A DNA stretch of 64,000 nt from Arabidopsis thaliana (taxonomy: Eukaryota; Streptophyta; Magnoliopsida; Brassicales; Brassicaceae), in contig NC_003070.9 in assembly GCF_000001735.4 (NCBI RefSeq), positions 20,507,971-20,571,970 on the forward strand. The letters run 5' to 3'. The translations under genes and the position numbers were made by a program. Positions 33,727-46,886 of the stretch are shown here, one piece after another. The notes beneath the pieces are model-generated. The model had not been told where the DNA came from and searched no databases. It was given only the letters and a program-made list of their open reading frames with translations. Numbering within the stretch: position 1 is the first letter of the stretch; every line of letters begins with the position of its first letter.

Positions 33727-34030
33727 CCCCATTATTTTTTGGCAAATGTGTAAATATTTAATATATAATGTACATCTTAAAAATGATATAGTCATTGAAA
33801 ATTATAGATTTTTAATTCCTTATGATTTTTTTTCCTAAGTGATTTTCGTTTTCTCCTTTTTTGTGCTTTCTTACTTTGTTTCTCTCTCGAAAGACTTTAG
33901 TGTTGAAAGAGCGGCCAAGTGATCTCTCTCTCTTTCTCTCCACAAAGAACCGAAACTTGTTCGGTCTTTCGTTGCCTCTCCTCACTCGGAGAAATCTCAC
34001 TGCCAATGCAAAGCTGAAACATCTCTTTCA

Positions 34031-34799
34031 GGTTTACCAAATCTCTCTCTTGCTCCTTGCTTCCTTCTCCTCTTAGTACCATTTTTGGTAATTCACGTTT
34101 CATCAAAACGTTACTGTTAGTTAATGCACAGCAGAAATCGAGTCGAAAACAATCGGAGAATAGATGCAAAAATCGTCTTTTTACATGACAGTATCAATCT
34201 TTATTTGTAGAATTTGTGTTTTCACGTTTTTGTGTCTATATATGCGTAAAGGTTTCAACTTTATACGACTCGCCTTGTTTCGTCTTTATCTCTTGACATG
34301 GGTTTATCTGTATCGTTGAGAAATTACATGTCTTTGAATCGATGCCTTTGAACAGGTCTCGTTGTTTGGGTTTGATAAGCATGTTCTTGATTTTGGGTTT
34401 TGGCTTTGAAAATTTTCGATTTTTATCACTTTGGATAACTTCTATGTGGGTTACTTTGATTTTGTGTGTCTGTGACTGATCATGTCTCGGGTCTTGTGCA
34501 ATTTCTTTTTTTTGCTTTGGATCTGAAATAGTTGATCTTCAATGTATCTTTGCTTATATGTTCTTATGTGACTCTAGGCTGCGTCTTGTTAATTTGATGT
34601 TCATGCTTGACAATGAATGAAGCATGTGTTAGTTAGATCCTCTAGTTGTCTATCTTTGCTAGGTAATGTCTAGTGTTCTTATTTAGTCTCAGATGAATCT
34701 TTCTCTTGTATGGATGCATGATCTTTGTCTCTCTTAGCCTTTTGTTCTCTGCTCAGTTACTTTAGTATGTTCTTGAATCATATGGTTTTATTTGTGCAG
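34031..34799 (+). other. 5'-UTR intron of the SANT-type gene
   Basis: The donor CATCTCTTTCAG|GTTTACC is at 34031 and the acceptor TTATTTGTGCAG ends at 34799-34800. The first coding ATG (34809) follows within ten bases. The intron is T-rich, and its removal discards the upstream ATG at 34725 that would otherwise extend the frame. Confidence 0.7.
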
Positions 34800-34808
34800 A
34801 CAGTTCTT

Positions 34809-37642
34809 ATGATGGAAGAAGAAAACAGTTCTATGGAAGAGTCTTGTGATGAAGAATTCGTTTGTGGAGATCCAAAAGTTGATATTCGTGTTGGAGATGA
34901 GTATCAGGTTGAGATACCTCCTATGATGTCTGAATCCCAACGTGCAGAGCTTCTTTTGAATCCTCTGGAATTTGATTCCTCTTGTTCTTTTGCTGTGGGA
35001 CTACCTGTTGAAGTAATGTGGATCGAGACAAAATGTAGAGATGGAGATGGACTTGGAAGTGATAACATTGACATGAACGAATCTCTCAAATCTCTTAAAA
35101 GAAAAAGAAGTCGCAGAGGTGGGAGTGACGGGAACTCGGGTTCTAAGCGACGTATGAATCTTGAAGCTGTGCCTGAGAAATCGTCCAGTTCTTGGGAAGA
35201 TTTGGAAGTAGATGGGTTTGTTCTTGGACTGTATACATTTGGGAAGAACTTTGCTCAGGTGCAGAAGTTGTTAGAGAGCAAAGCAACAGGAGAGATACTT
35301 TTGTTTTACTATGGAAAGTTTTATGGTTCTGCTAAATACAAAACTTGGTCTAATTATCTTAAGAAGCGGAGTACGAGATGTATACAAGGGAAGAAGCTCT
35401 ATTCAGATTGGAGGCTACAGCTGTTGTTGTCCCGTTTAATTCGCAGCATTACCGATGAATCGAAAGAACAGAAGCTAGTGGATGTGAGTCTTTCTTTTCA
35501 CATTCTTACTCTGAATATCTCCAAGTGTAAAATATGCTTAAGCAGGGGTTTTGTTTTCACCATTGATAGGTCTCAAAGTCATTTGCTGAAGGGAAGAAAT
35601 CTCTGGAGGAATACATCAACGCGGTTAAGAAACTAGTGGGTCTTCGGTGTCTTGTAGAGGCTGTAGCAATCGGTAAAGATAAGGAAGATCTGACAGTCCT
35701 TACAACAAAACCCGTAGATGTAGAACAATGGTTTAGAGTTTCTTCTGCGGTACCTGCTGGTTTAGGGGAATACAATTCACTCACAGTTGAAGGTATAATC
35801 GAAAAATTGTCTGGTGGTTCCCGTGTGAGCAAAGCTCGTTGCAATGATATCTTCTGGGATGCTGTATGGCCGCGTTTGCTACATAGGGGTTGGCGTTCTG
35901 AGCTGCCAAAGGACCAAGGTTACATCAAGTCTAAAGAACACATTGTCTTCCTCGTCCCTGGGGTAAAGAAGTTTTCAAGAAAGAAACTTGTGAAACGTGA
36001 TCATTACTTTGATTCTATCAGTGACATTCTCAAAAAGGTTGTTTCAGAGCCTGAGCTTCTTGAGGAGACAGCAGAAGAAGAAAGAGAAGAGAACACTTAC
36101 AACCAATCAAAACAGGAGAAACACTGTTACCTCAGGTCTCCAAGCTCTTCTTCTACTCATATGAAGTTCACTGTTGTGGACACTAGTCGTTTTGCTTCAA
36201 GAGGAAAGTTGTACGAATTTCGGGAGTTGAGGATTCCAAGTTTAGCTTCTCAATCAAAGGCTTGTCGAGGGGATAACAACTCTTCTGTGGAAAGATTCAA
36301 GTTTGCTGATGAACGTAAGTGTAAAAGGAAGCAAAAGATGGAAGTGGTGGATGAACCGATGACATTCTTGATTCTGGATACAAGTGTGGACAAAGGTGGG
36401 CATACATCTGGGATAAGAAGACGGAGACATTTGCCTAAAGAGGCATTTGGTGAATCATCACAGAACCAATCTGGCACTAGTAAAGATGTGAACTGCGAGT
36501 ATCTTAAGGGGACTGATCCTGGTGTAGAGGAAGAGACTTTGGAGAATGTCCAACAAGGTCGGTCAAAGAAGATTAAGCAGAAGTTTGCCCTATTATCAGA
36601 ATCTAATAAACGTCATTTGGTTGGTTCTCTTCCCTTGCGAAAACGTAGGCGGCTCAGTACTTGTGTAAGGAAAGATAGAAAACGTTCTGGTGAAAGTTCA
36701 GTGTTGAAGCCACCTCCATTAGACCAGATAACTAACAGCCACCCCAAGTTACATGTTGATTCTATGAACCTCAACACTAACCAGTCAGAAGAAAATGAAA
36801 ATATTGAGATTCAAGAAAGGCCAGAAACTGAACCAAATGGCTTTTGTTCCATCTCGGAGACAGTTCATGAACCAAGTTCATCAGCACAACAACAAGAACC
36901 AAATGGGTTACGTTCATCAAAGGAACAAGGAGCTCTTCATGATGAACCAATTTCACTAGCACAACAACAAGAACCAAATGGGTTATATTCATCAAAAGAA
37001 CAAGGAGCTTTTCATGAACACAGTTCAACAGAACAACAACAAGACGAATCAAATCGGTTGTGTTTGGACAAAATATGCTCTTCCAAGGATCTGGGAACTG
37101 CTCAAAAAGAAGAGCAACCGATTCAGTTGCCTCCTAAGTCAGCCTCAGACAAGAATTCTCCGTCCAGAGATCATGGAACTACTGAAGAACGTGCATCATT
37201 AGAACAACAAGAAGAAGAGCATAAACAACAGGCCAACACGGACATTCCAAGAAGACAAAGCACAAGAAAGCGGCCGTTGACTACTCGTGCTCTGGAAGCT
37301 CTAGAATCGGACTTTTTTACACCAAAAAGCAAGAAAACTACTACATCTAAACCGAGAAACCGCGAACGTTCTGCAAGGATCAAGCACTCAGCCAATGCGA
37401 ATAACAAAACTCCAGGCGAGTCAGACAATAGTTTTCATGTAAAGGAGGCGATAACAAGTAAACCGTCAGACCAAATAAAGGATTCCGAACCGAGCTTTCT
37501 TGTGGATAAAGTAACGGTGACAAGTAGTAAGCATGTGGAACAAATAAAGGATTCGGAGAAGGTGACTACCGAGTTCCCTAAACTTCCTCCAATTGTTTTG
37601 AAACTTCCCTTTAGGCGTGGCTCAAGAAGCAATGAAGACTGA
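34809..37642 (+). CDS. SANT/Myb-like nuclear protein (AT1G55050-type)
   Basis: Exon 1 is 34809-35483 and exon 2 is 35570-37642, about 915 residues. Start MMEEENSSMEES is directly after a 5'-UTR intron. An acidic N-terminus carries a basic bipartite NLS (KSLKRKRSRRGGSDG). A SANT/Myb-like segment follows (WEDLEVDGFVLGLYTFGKNF to FYYGKFYGSAKYKTW), then a conserved region with WPRLLHRGWRSELP. The long C-terminus is Ser/Lys/Gln-rich with basic patches (RKRRRLST) and an internal repeat. I recall relatives such as AT2G47820 and a report of SANT proteins in a complex with histone deacetylase HDA6 and a domesticated Harbinger transposase; whether this gene is one of them I cannot confirm. Role inferred: chromatin-associated adaptor. 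No enzyme domain is seen. Confidence 0.8.
36870..37065 (+). repeat. Coding tandem repeat in the SANT-type gene (about 27 residues)
   Basis: Units contain AQQQEPNGLRSSKEQGALHD, then AQQQEPNGLYSSKEQGAFHE, then a diverged TEQQQDESNRLCLDK. The DNA period is about 81 bp. The in-frame repeat is likely length-variable between accessions. Confidence 0.85.
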
Positions 37643-39397
37643 AGTCTGAATCATTTTTTGCGCGTAGTTGACTCAATGAAGAAGGGTGTACAGAAGAAGA
37701 GAGCTCTTTAGGAAGAAATTTTTTTTTGTTTGTTTCTCTGGTATTATCTGCTACATATTATATACATGGGTAATCTCTTATTCTTTTGAAACAAAATCTG
37801 CGCAATAGAACTATGAAACGAATATGATCTAAGAACTTTACGATAGAAAACATATGCATGTAGATACAATTTTTGTGGAGGTAAGGTCACAACAACGTTT
37901 GTACAAGCCGGTTCGTTTACTGTGGCCGCTTCATTGTATTGTCCAACTTCTCCTTGACTGCTTTAGTTAAGTTTAAATCCTCAAAATTTACAATCTTGTG
38001 AGCTCAAATTGTTTAACAAAATGGTTCTTAAATTTGCTTCTATACACATTGTATTATAAAGTTTTTGAGACGTATTTTGGATCCAAAACCAATTTCTTGA
38101 CATCTTTGATACTTGAGCTAGCCGCTTATAGCGATAGCTTGCTAATCTGATGAGAACCCGAATTCGAAAAGATTAACAAGAAGGCATAATTATCTAAAGA
38201 GAGTCAGGAATATGTTTTGGTACCTGATGTTTTGCCTCATGGTCATTAGGTAAACGTACCTGAACTTTAAAGCTAGTCTTCCGATGCTCTTAGGGAACAA
38301 GAAGACAAAACGGTAGCTCGACTGATTACTTGTGTATACAGTACCTCATTCTTTCAACGTGGTATAGAAGAACGTTTTGCTTTACTTACCAAACTCTTCT
38401 TTTAGTTTAGTTGTTGGTCTTGTTTAGGTAATGTGCTTTATTTGAGTAAAAACATAGCTAACAAGAAACAACATATTCTATAACATGTTGGTTAATAAGA
38501 TATCTAATTTTGTTAAATGATCCATCTTTTTCACTTATATATGTTGAATCAGTATAATTGTTATCATAAATGGATGTTTGAGATATTATACTATGGAGAT
38601 GATCACATGGTATAATATGTTCAATGGTGAACGGTAGACGATGTATGAATAGATGTCGACAGTTAAATCAGGGTATGGAGGACAACGATGTCCAGTCACG
38701 TTGCATTGGCATACAAACGCCAATCTACATACGATGTTTTAAAATATTAGTTACTCTTTTCAATCATCTTCCATTGTTAATAATAGTAAGTGTTTTAGCT
38801 AAATATCATCATTAAATTTTTTAGGCTAATATCAATTAGTGTCATATGTAATTAGTTTAGACAATTCACTTAACATAATATTTTATTGTAGCGTCTAGTT
38901 CGTTTGAGCAGATTCAAAGTATTTGGGTGCGGTTTTACAAAACGTCTGAACATGTCTGGTTATAGGGGTGTGCAAATAGAACATTTGAATTGGGTCCAAT
39001 TTAATTTTGACATCTTCTTTTCGTATTTAGGGCTCAATTTTAGAAAAACATTTCTTAGAAAAAGTCCAAATATTTTTGAAGTATATATATACATACCATT
39101 TTTTTTTTAAAACCTATTTAGTATCGGGTTCAATATTTTATTGAGTTGGGCATGCGTATAAATATACTTGATAGATTCGTTCACCACCTATTACTTGGAT
39201 CTTTAACTGTAGGTAGTATGACCATGCAATGCTAGTCGGTATATGGAGTATTCGTAGATGAATTTTCAAGAAACCTAAATATATCAAATTTTGTCCCACC
39301 CAATTGATTGATTTGGTGCCTAACTAGGATCCATATAAGGTAACTCAAAAGTTTCCTTCAGAAATACGAAGATAAAGGTAGAGGACGTTTTCTTAAC
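37643..39397. other. Spacer between the SANT-type gene and UBQ12, first part
   Basis: No gene found. The first 150 bp are the 3' flank of the upstream gene. Short frames at 38624-38815 and 38904-39110 have no recognisable family. Confidence 0.5.
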
Positions 39398-39740
39398 TGC
39401 ATGTAAGTGATCTCTATTTATCAAATCTTATCAACTTCATATGTGGAAGAACAATAAAATAATTTTAACAAATAAGATTTTGAATTCAACCGCGTGTAAG
39501 GAATCTCTGTTTTATCTTATCTTATCTCATTAAAACGTCGAAGAAAATAATAAGATTATCTCGACAAAAAATAAACTGAATTTAGCCACATGTAAAAGAT
39601 CTCTAATTGATAATATTTTATCACTTTTACATAAGGAAGAAAATAATAAAGTTTCATAACAAAAAGAGATATGTCTCACATCTATTTTATCTTTTTTACA
39701 CTAAGAAAAATAAAATAAAAAGAACAATCTCCGAAAAATA
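39398..39740. repeat. Diverged tandem array, about 95-bp unit
   Basis: Successive units begin CTGCATGTAAGTGATCTCT (39398), CGCGTGTAAGGAATCTCT (about 39491) and CACATGTAAAAGATCTCT (about 39587), with a decayed fourth. Each continues into a TTATC-rich segment, then GGAAGAA(AA)TAATAA. The divergence is large, so the array is old. Confidence 0.7.
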
Positions 39741-40942
39741 AAAAAGACAATCTCACATCACTCCAGCAGTAGGATCAGATTGAAGTCTATTGCAAAAGGT
39801 TCGAGGAATTCATTATCTTGAGGTTGGGGGTTCGATGAATATGCAGAGTCTCCAATACCATAAGAGTACAATTAACTCCAGTATGTCGCCACATCTTACC
39901 ATACGCTCTTGTGAACACTTTCCATCTTTCTCATTTTCCGGGAAACCAACAGTGTTCACATCACATGATTGACATATTACAAAGCTGGAGAACTACTAAG
40001 AAGTTCAAATTTTAGGGATTAGAAAATTGAATTAATAATTTGTGGTTTTTGATAAGCATAAAAGGACGTCGTTTTGAGTAATAACGGAATGCTTAACATG
40101 TGCTAAAGGCTCAGATCTTTTAACGACTGGTAACGTCGCGTTGTTTTTATCATGTCAACGGTTATATATGTATAAAACGGTCGATCAACGTTTTTGTCAT
40201 GTTTTATTTGACTATATAAGAAATTGACGTATTAAATTACCACTTTTTAAAAGTTCGCGAATTAATTGACATTTTTTCCTTTCTTATATTATCCTAAAGA
40301 AAATCCTTATTTTATTTTATCTTAATGATTTTACACTTGAGATTAATATAATAAAAATTTCTATAACAAAATTGAAATAGATTTTTGAATTTTTTTTATC
40401 TAAGCCCTTAATTTCACCTCTCTCACTTTTATAAAAATAATCTTAGTCTATTTCACCTTTTCATTAAACTCATAAAATCAAAATTTACGACTTGAATTTA
40501 TTTCTACTAACTTCTCTAATTAAAAAAAAAATATTCAAGTGATACATAATATTTATTGATTTTTAGTTTGGATTTGTAATTTTAAGATGACATCGGATTT
40601 GTGAGTTGGGTATAGTCTTAGAGCTTACAATGATAAATTTAAAGTGAAATACAACATTTTCCCGTAGCACAGATAAAGTCTGTCGCCCTTTACGTGGACT
40701 GGTTTGTCATCCATTTTTAGCTCTTTCCTTTGAAGACTTAAGAGCCTCTCTTGCAATCAGAATGTCTTAGGCACTTAATCTTCACAACTCTGTTTTACTT
40801 TTACAAATGTCTTCCCTTACCTTTGGAAAATTTAGAACTCTCTGATGAGGGAAGACATCAAAAGGTAAGTAAAGAACCATTTTTTGCAATGCTCATATTT
40901 TCAAACATGTTTTGACCATGCTCATTCTCACGAGTAGAAGTT
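39741..40942. other. Spacer and UBQ12 upstream region
   Basis: No gene. The 39790-39972 frame is not recognisable. The last few hundred bases are the UBQ12 promoter. Confidence 0.45.
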
Positions 40943-40948
40943 TATATA
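40943..40948 (+). promoter_or_regulatory. TATA box of UBQ12
   Basis: TATATA in GTTTATATATCC, about 160 bp before the ancestral ATG at 41101. The leader ends TTTTTTTCGTTTTCAAAG directly before that ATG, which resembles the acceptor of the leader intron found in other Arabidopsis polyubiquitin genes. I cannot place a matching donor. Confidence 0.5.
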
Positions 40949-41100
40949 TCCATTGTGACTATTCGTTTTCACCATCCTTGTAACTCATTCAATTCTTCAT
41001 CTCTCGCAAACCCTAATCTTGCTGCAAAAATTTCCTGAATTCTTCCTCTCTCAACTTTTGCGTTTGATCTTTATGTACTTACTTTTTTTCGTTTTCAAAG

Positions 41101-42255
<1,155 letters not shown>

Positions 42256-43481
42256 ACAAGAAGTCTATGGCAGCGCTTTGGTTTTCTTTTTTTCTTGTTA
42301 TGTTTTAACTTTTGATGGATTCAACTTCAGAGTCTTTTCGATAATAATTCAAAGTACTTTCTTATTTATCTGTTCTATAATCTAAATCTCAACAACAATC
42401 ACAATAATTTCCGGCTCCTGAAATACTTGATAATGCACAATGCCTTAAACTTGGATGGTTAAATCCTTAAACCATTTTTTCAAATACTCTGTTTTCCTTT
42501 TACAAAGAAACTTTTGTCAATATTACTCTGTTTAGTGCTCAGTTGTGTATATTTTTCCTTATTTTTTTAGCTGTTAAGGGTTATTATTGCTTTCGATAAG
42601 CAGAGTGATCTTTTTGCACTTGCTCTCGCACATATATACAAGTGCTTCTCTTTATTTTATTTTTATCTAAAATAAGGTGTCAGGAACAAGAAACAAACCT
42701 CTTTACAAAACTGAAACATCAGAGCACTGTTTACTTTCCCTTCTACATACTAACAGGTTGTGATGCAGTTGGTTAGTCCACGGAAGACAACTTTCATGTT
42801 TGTCATATGAGATAAAACAGAGACGGGTATGTTCTTTCGAACCCCATTGTTGAGTCTAACGAGAATGGTTGATTTTTCCATGGTTACGATACTTTTTTCC
42901 GCCATCAAGCTTAATCCAAGGTTACACAACCAACAGAGTAAGCAGCAGTGTTTAACGTCTTCATCAAGCTATATCTTCAAGATAAACCGTTTCCAACAAC
43001 ACGAAAGATGACTAGAGAAAGCCAGCTGAGATGCGATATCAATCTTTAAATTCCATTCACCTCTCTTTTTGGTGTTGATCAGAAGGAATCAAATGTATAT
43101 ATTATTCATATACATATATGTATCTCGAGAACCGCTGGTTATGTTGCATGTGCCAAGAGTATAGAAAAAGTGGTCTTGTAGACAAAGATTTTGACTTTGT
43201 TTGATGCAGACAAAACATCGTGGTCTATTGTAATCTTCTTTCTAGGTGGTATAAACATGAAAAAGGACAGCTTCTGATGAGACAAGAGGAGGAAATTACG
43301 AAAGGAAGAGGTACAAAATCGATTCTCTTAAATTCCAGCGGACAAAACACAAAGCCTTAAAAGTATCTAGTGGACCTTAGTAAAAGCCCAAATGATGGAG
43401 CGTGCTTGATTGAGGCATAGTACATATGTCATCATAAGATGAAGATTTTGAAATCACCAAGCAGAGTCAAAATCTAGGGCA
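42256..43481. other. Spacer with remnant resembling the 3' flank of the F-box gene
   Basis: No intact gene. Around 42870-43240, pieces match the region 3' of the next F-box gene, including GTTGATTTTTCCATGGTTAC (compare 44830) and GTTTGATGCAGACAAAACA (43199; compare 44982). This suggests that a second F-box copy once stood here. Confidence 0.55.
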
Positions 43482-44663
43482 ATGACAAAACGTAAGCAGC
43501 AGGATACAAAAGAAAACCTAACCCTAACCGTATTTGAATCCAATAAACGATGTTCAAACTCTGGAGGAGAATACTTTGATCGAATCCCTGCAGATTTGGT
43601 CATCAAAATCTTATCGAAATTGTCTGCAAAGTCTATGGCCAAGTGTCGTTGTGTATGTAAGCTCTTGTCGTCGATAATTCGACAACCAAATTATAACCAG
43701 TTGTTCCCGATCAAGTATCCCGATCCACCGAGGTTCATCTTCACCTTCTTAGGTGGAGGAATGTTATTTTCCTACACTTCAACACAGCCTGAAAATCCAG
43801 ATGAGAATTCATCTCTTGTAGCCACTGCTCATCATCATACGGATATCCCTAGAGATTTCTCTCAAATCCTTAGCTCTGTCCACGGACTGGTCTGTTATCA
43901 CCGTAAGATAAAAAATGACACAGTTTTTGTGATTTATAATCCCATCACAGGGCAGTACGTAACCTTACCCATATTGGAAGCACATGCGACAATAAACTAT
44001 TTCGCCATCGGGTATGATCCAATCAACAAACGGTTCAAGGTATTGTGTGTAACCTCGGTGCATCATGGAACAGGGGAGGAGTTTGATAGTCAGCATCAAG
44101 TTCTCACATTCGAGACTGGAAGGAGAAATCTATTTTGGAGGAAGATCCAATGTCGCAGACATTATTATACCCACCGTTATCATAAGGGGATATGCATCAA
44201 AGGTGTTTTGTATTATGCAGCAACCTCTATGAAACCTATGTTGGGACCTATGATCGTTTGCTTTGACGTTAGGTCTGAGAAATTTGGTTTTATTACTTGG
44301 AAACCTCCCTCTCTGATAAACTACAAGGGTAAATTAGGTTCAATAAATAGTAATGATAACGATTTGGTGTTGTGGGTTTTAGAGCATGGCCAGGAACGTA
44401 AATGGTCAAAGCATATCTACGTAAAGCCCCTTCAATGGCCGGAGTTCAATGGAATTGATGTAAACTTTTTAGTTACTAGTAAAGGTGAAGCTGTATTCTG
44501 CCCAAATCACTATGATCCACAAGTTCCTTTTTACCTTTATTACTACAATCTCGAGGAGAACATTGTGGTAAGAGTAAGAGTTGAAGTTCCAGAATCTCAA
44601 GGTTCTAAACGGGTTTTGTTTCATGCTGTTCCAAACTATCTAGAGAATATGAAGCTTACGTGA
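43482..44663 (+). CDS. F-box associated (FBA type) protein (AT1G55070-type)
   Basis: A single exon of 393 residues. The F-box is at about 30-75 (FDRIPADLVIKILSKLSAKS, MAKCRCVCKLLSSII). The F-box-associated beta-propeller-like domain follows, with family landmarks SSVHGLVCYH, IYNPITGQYVTLP, NYFAIGYDPINKRFKVLCV, and YYNLEENIVVRV near the end. It is a predicted SCF substrate receptor; the target is unknown. Intronless F-box genes of this class form large, rapidly duplicating families in Arabidopsis, and remnants on both sides fit a tandem duplication history. Confidence 0.92.
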   Translation: MTKRKQQDTKENLTLTVFESNKRCSNSGGEYFDRIPADLVIKILSKLSAKSMAKCRCVCKLLSSIIRQPNYNQLFPIKYPDPPRFIFTFLGGGMLFSYTSTQPENPDENSSLVATAHHHTDIPRDFSQILSSVHGLVCYHRKIKNDTVFVIYNPITGQYVTLPILEAHATINYFAIGYDPINKRFKVLCVTSVHHGTGEEFDSQHQVLTFETGRRNLFWRKIQCRRHYYTHRYHKGICIKGVLYYAATSMKPMLGPMIVCFDVRSEKFGFITWKPPSLINYKGKLGSINSNDNDLVLWVLEHGQERKWSKHIYVKPLQWPEFNGIDVNFLVTSKGEAVFCPNHYDPQVPFYLYYYNLEENIVVRVRVEVPESQGSKRVLFHAVPNYLENMKLT

Positions 44664-45150
44664 GTGTTTTATTGGGTTTTTTTTTTACCTGTTTAAGACT
44701 ATTATCATGATTTCAAAATAGTGAGTAGGGATAGATTAGAAGTCGGTGTTTTTATTTCTTTTTAAAAGACTAATAGATGTGGCTTCAATGGTGTTTTGTT
44801 TTATATTTGGAGGATCATTGTGGAATAATGGTTGAATTTTCCATGGTCGCTACAATGCTTTTTCTACTCTGTTCTGAATCTAAATCACAAAACCACTCAC
44901 TATGTTCAACAACTACCTGGGCTTATATCGTTTTTGGGTTGAGCTTTCTGTTGCATGTCCCACATACAAAGATTTTGGTTTGGTTTGATGCAGACAAAAC
45001 ACATTATGCATTGTGATCTATTTGTAATCCGAAGAATGAATTTTCTTGAAGAAAACCACATTCTCTTTATTATGTGAATCAAGATTGGTTTATTGATAAC
45101 AATTATTGGTCTTAAGTAGCTAAACAGTTGCTGAATCAAAATATGAGAAA
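44664..45150. other. 3' flank of the F-box gene, convergent with MED9
   Basis: No gene. It contains the sequence whose diverged copy lies at 42870-43240. The MED9 3' end meets it at 45151. Confidence 0.5.
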
Positions 45151-46052
45151 CTAATGCTCCATTGTCACAATCTCTTCAATAGATTTCCTATACTCCACAA
45201 TCAAATCCCTGACCAGAAGACATTTAACAACAAAAGAGTAAGAGCACGATCACAATCTGATCAGATAAAACATGATACTAACAATCTAGCTAACCTTCTC
45301 TGTTGAAGCAATTGCTCACTTTCTTCAACATTTCTCTTTTGGCCATCAACAGTCTATAAAACACAGAGAGAGAGAGAGATCCATAAGAAACAAAAGATTA
45401 AACAGAACCAATACAGAGATCCAAAATGTTACCATAGTTTTAGATCCTAGTGATCCTGAAATCGAATTCAGCAACTGTTGACACTTGTCGAAATGGCTAT
45501 TCAATTCATTCACCTGCAAATCCCACAATTTCAACATCATCCAATAAGAAACCCTAGAAATCTCAAAACCACTTTAAAAGACTTGATTTTTAACAAACCA
45601 GGGCGTCAGAATTCTGATCTCGTGTTCCATTTTCGATCACATCAGCTAATTTCTCCACCATCTGCGTCATTAACACGAAATTAGAACCCCCAACGATTCC
45701 AATTTCATCAATTTTCTTTGTTTCTCTTACCGGATAGAGATGGAAATGAGAAGCTAAAGACTGATGCTGTTGAGGAGTCTGCACCGGAGTTTGAACCAAC
45801 TGTTGTTGTTGCTGCGGTGTATGCATCATAGATTGAGGCGTGTGAACCATCGTCTGTTGCGGCGGAGGTGATTGTAACGACTGTGGCTGAAGAGGAGGAG
45901 ATTGTAACAACCGTTGTTGTTGTTGGAATTGCTGTTGTTGGATGAAGTGTTGCTGTTGTTGGAATTGCTGATATTGTTGCATCTCTTGTTGTTGTTGTGG
46001 CTGGAATTGTTGTTGTTGCTGCTGCGTCTGTTGTTGTTGTTGAAGATGAAAC

Positions 46053-46085
<33 letters not shown>

Positions 46086-46204
46086 AATTGTTGTTGCTGG
46101 AGGAATAGTTGCTGGTCATGATTCGTCGGTGTACCGAAGTTACCTTGCGCCTGCACGTTTGGGATCATCGACCAATTACCTCCTCCTCCTGAGAATTGAT
46201 CCAT
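45151..46204 (-). CDS. MED9: MED9, Mediator middle-module subunit
   Basis: Five exons on the minus strand, 46204-45731, 45661-45599, 45513-45433, 45353-45295 and 45208-45151, give 244 residues, the Arabidopsis MED9 length I know. Exon 1 encodes a low-complexity Gln-rich N-terminus (runs of up to about 10 Q, with Q/P motifs QSPPPQQT). The small exons 2-5 encode the conserved C-terminal Med9 helical region (MVEKLADVIENGTRDQ, VNELNSHFDKCQQLL, NVEESEQLLQQRRDLI), which should pack with MED4/MED7-type partners in the middle module and help link transcription factors to RNA polymerase II. ATG 46204 was chosen because it starts the family-typical MDQFSGGG. A longer open frame upstream lacks support. 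Confidence 0.93.
45950..46105 (-). repeat. CAA/TTG microsatellite coding polyglutamine in MED9
   Basis: Long TTG/TTGCTG runs on the plus strand code for Gln on the minus strand. The longest uninterrupted run is at about 46050-46085. Antisense frames read as poly-Val or poly-Asn and are artefacts of the repeat. Confidence 0.9.
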
Positions 46205-46886
46205 TTTTTCTCCTTCCGATCTCGCTAATTCTCCTTCTCGTCGCCGTCGTCGTCTATTAAAACTTAAAAGAACGAAGAAGAGACAAAAGTGGGAACTTAA
46301 ACGATGTCGTGTTTTGACCAAAAAAAAAAAAAAATGATGTCGTGTCATGATAAAACGAAGTTGTTCTCAGTTAAGGTTTTGTTTGTAATTTACAATCGTA
46401 AAACGCCGTCGTTTCAGTATCAATCTCTTCTTCTTCTTCTTCCTCTCAAACCGAATGTTCTTCTTGGTCGGTCACAATCTGTTCTGCACGAGCACTGCAC
46501 AATCACTTGGAGTCTGTGAATTTCACATCTGAAAGAAATACAAACTCCCATAGTTTTCAATTTTCACGATCTCCGAATTTCACGACTTTGATACTTGGTT
46601 TCTTTGCACATTCACGTAAGCTCCAATTCTTCCTTCTCTTCTTTTGGCAATTGATTCACATCGAATAGTGTTGCGTTGACGAGTTCTTCGTTACAGATAT
46701 TGTGTATTATGGCTGTTAAAATTGAATTTGAATTGTTAGTATTAGCAAAGTAATACAAAGTTTGTTCCTTTAACTAATTTAACCAGCTTCTGTTCTCATG
46801 AACAAGTTTGTGCCTTAGATAAGTCAGATTTTTTACACTACTTGATGTACAGTAAATTTACTTGTCTTTCTCTTTAGGCGACGAAG
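46205..46886. promoter_or_regulatory. Shared divergent promoter region of MED9 and NAD synthetase
   Basis: A 682-bp region separates two head-to-head genes. It contains CTTCTTCTTCTTC pyrimidine tracts (46430-46445). A possible NADSYN leader intron has the donor CACGTAAGC near 46613 and an acceptor TCTCTTTAG at about 46878, just before ATG 46887. No clear TATA is seen, as is common for housekeeping pairs. Confidence 0.5.

Noticed and set aside
34725..34808. Upstream in-frame start for the SANT-type gene (MSLLAFCSLL)
   Set aside because: It lies inside a T-rich 5'-UTR intron ending in TTTGTGCAG; the translated stretch is hydrophobic intron sequence.
45826..46260. Poly-Asn and poly-Val open frames over MED9 exon 1
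   Set aside because: Shadows of the CAA/TTG microsatellite that encodes polyglutamine in MED9.
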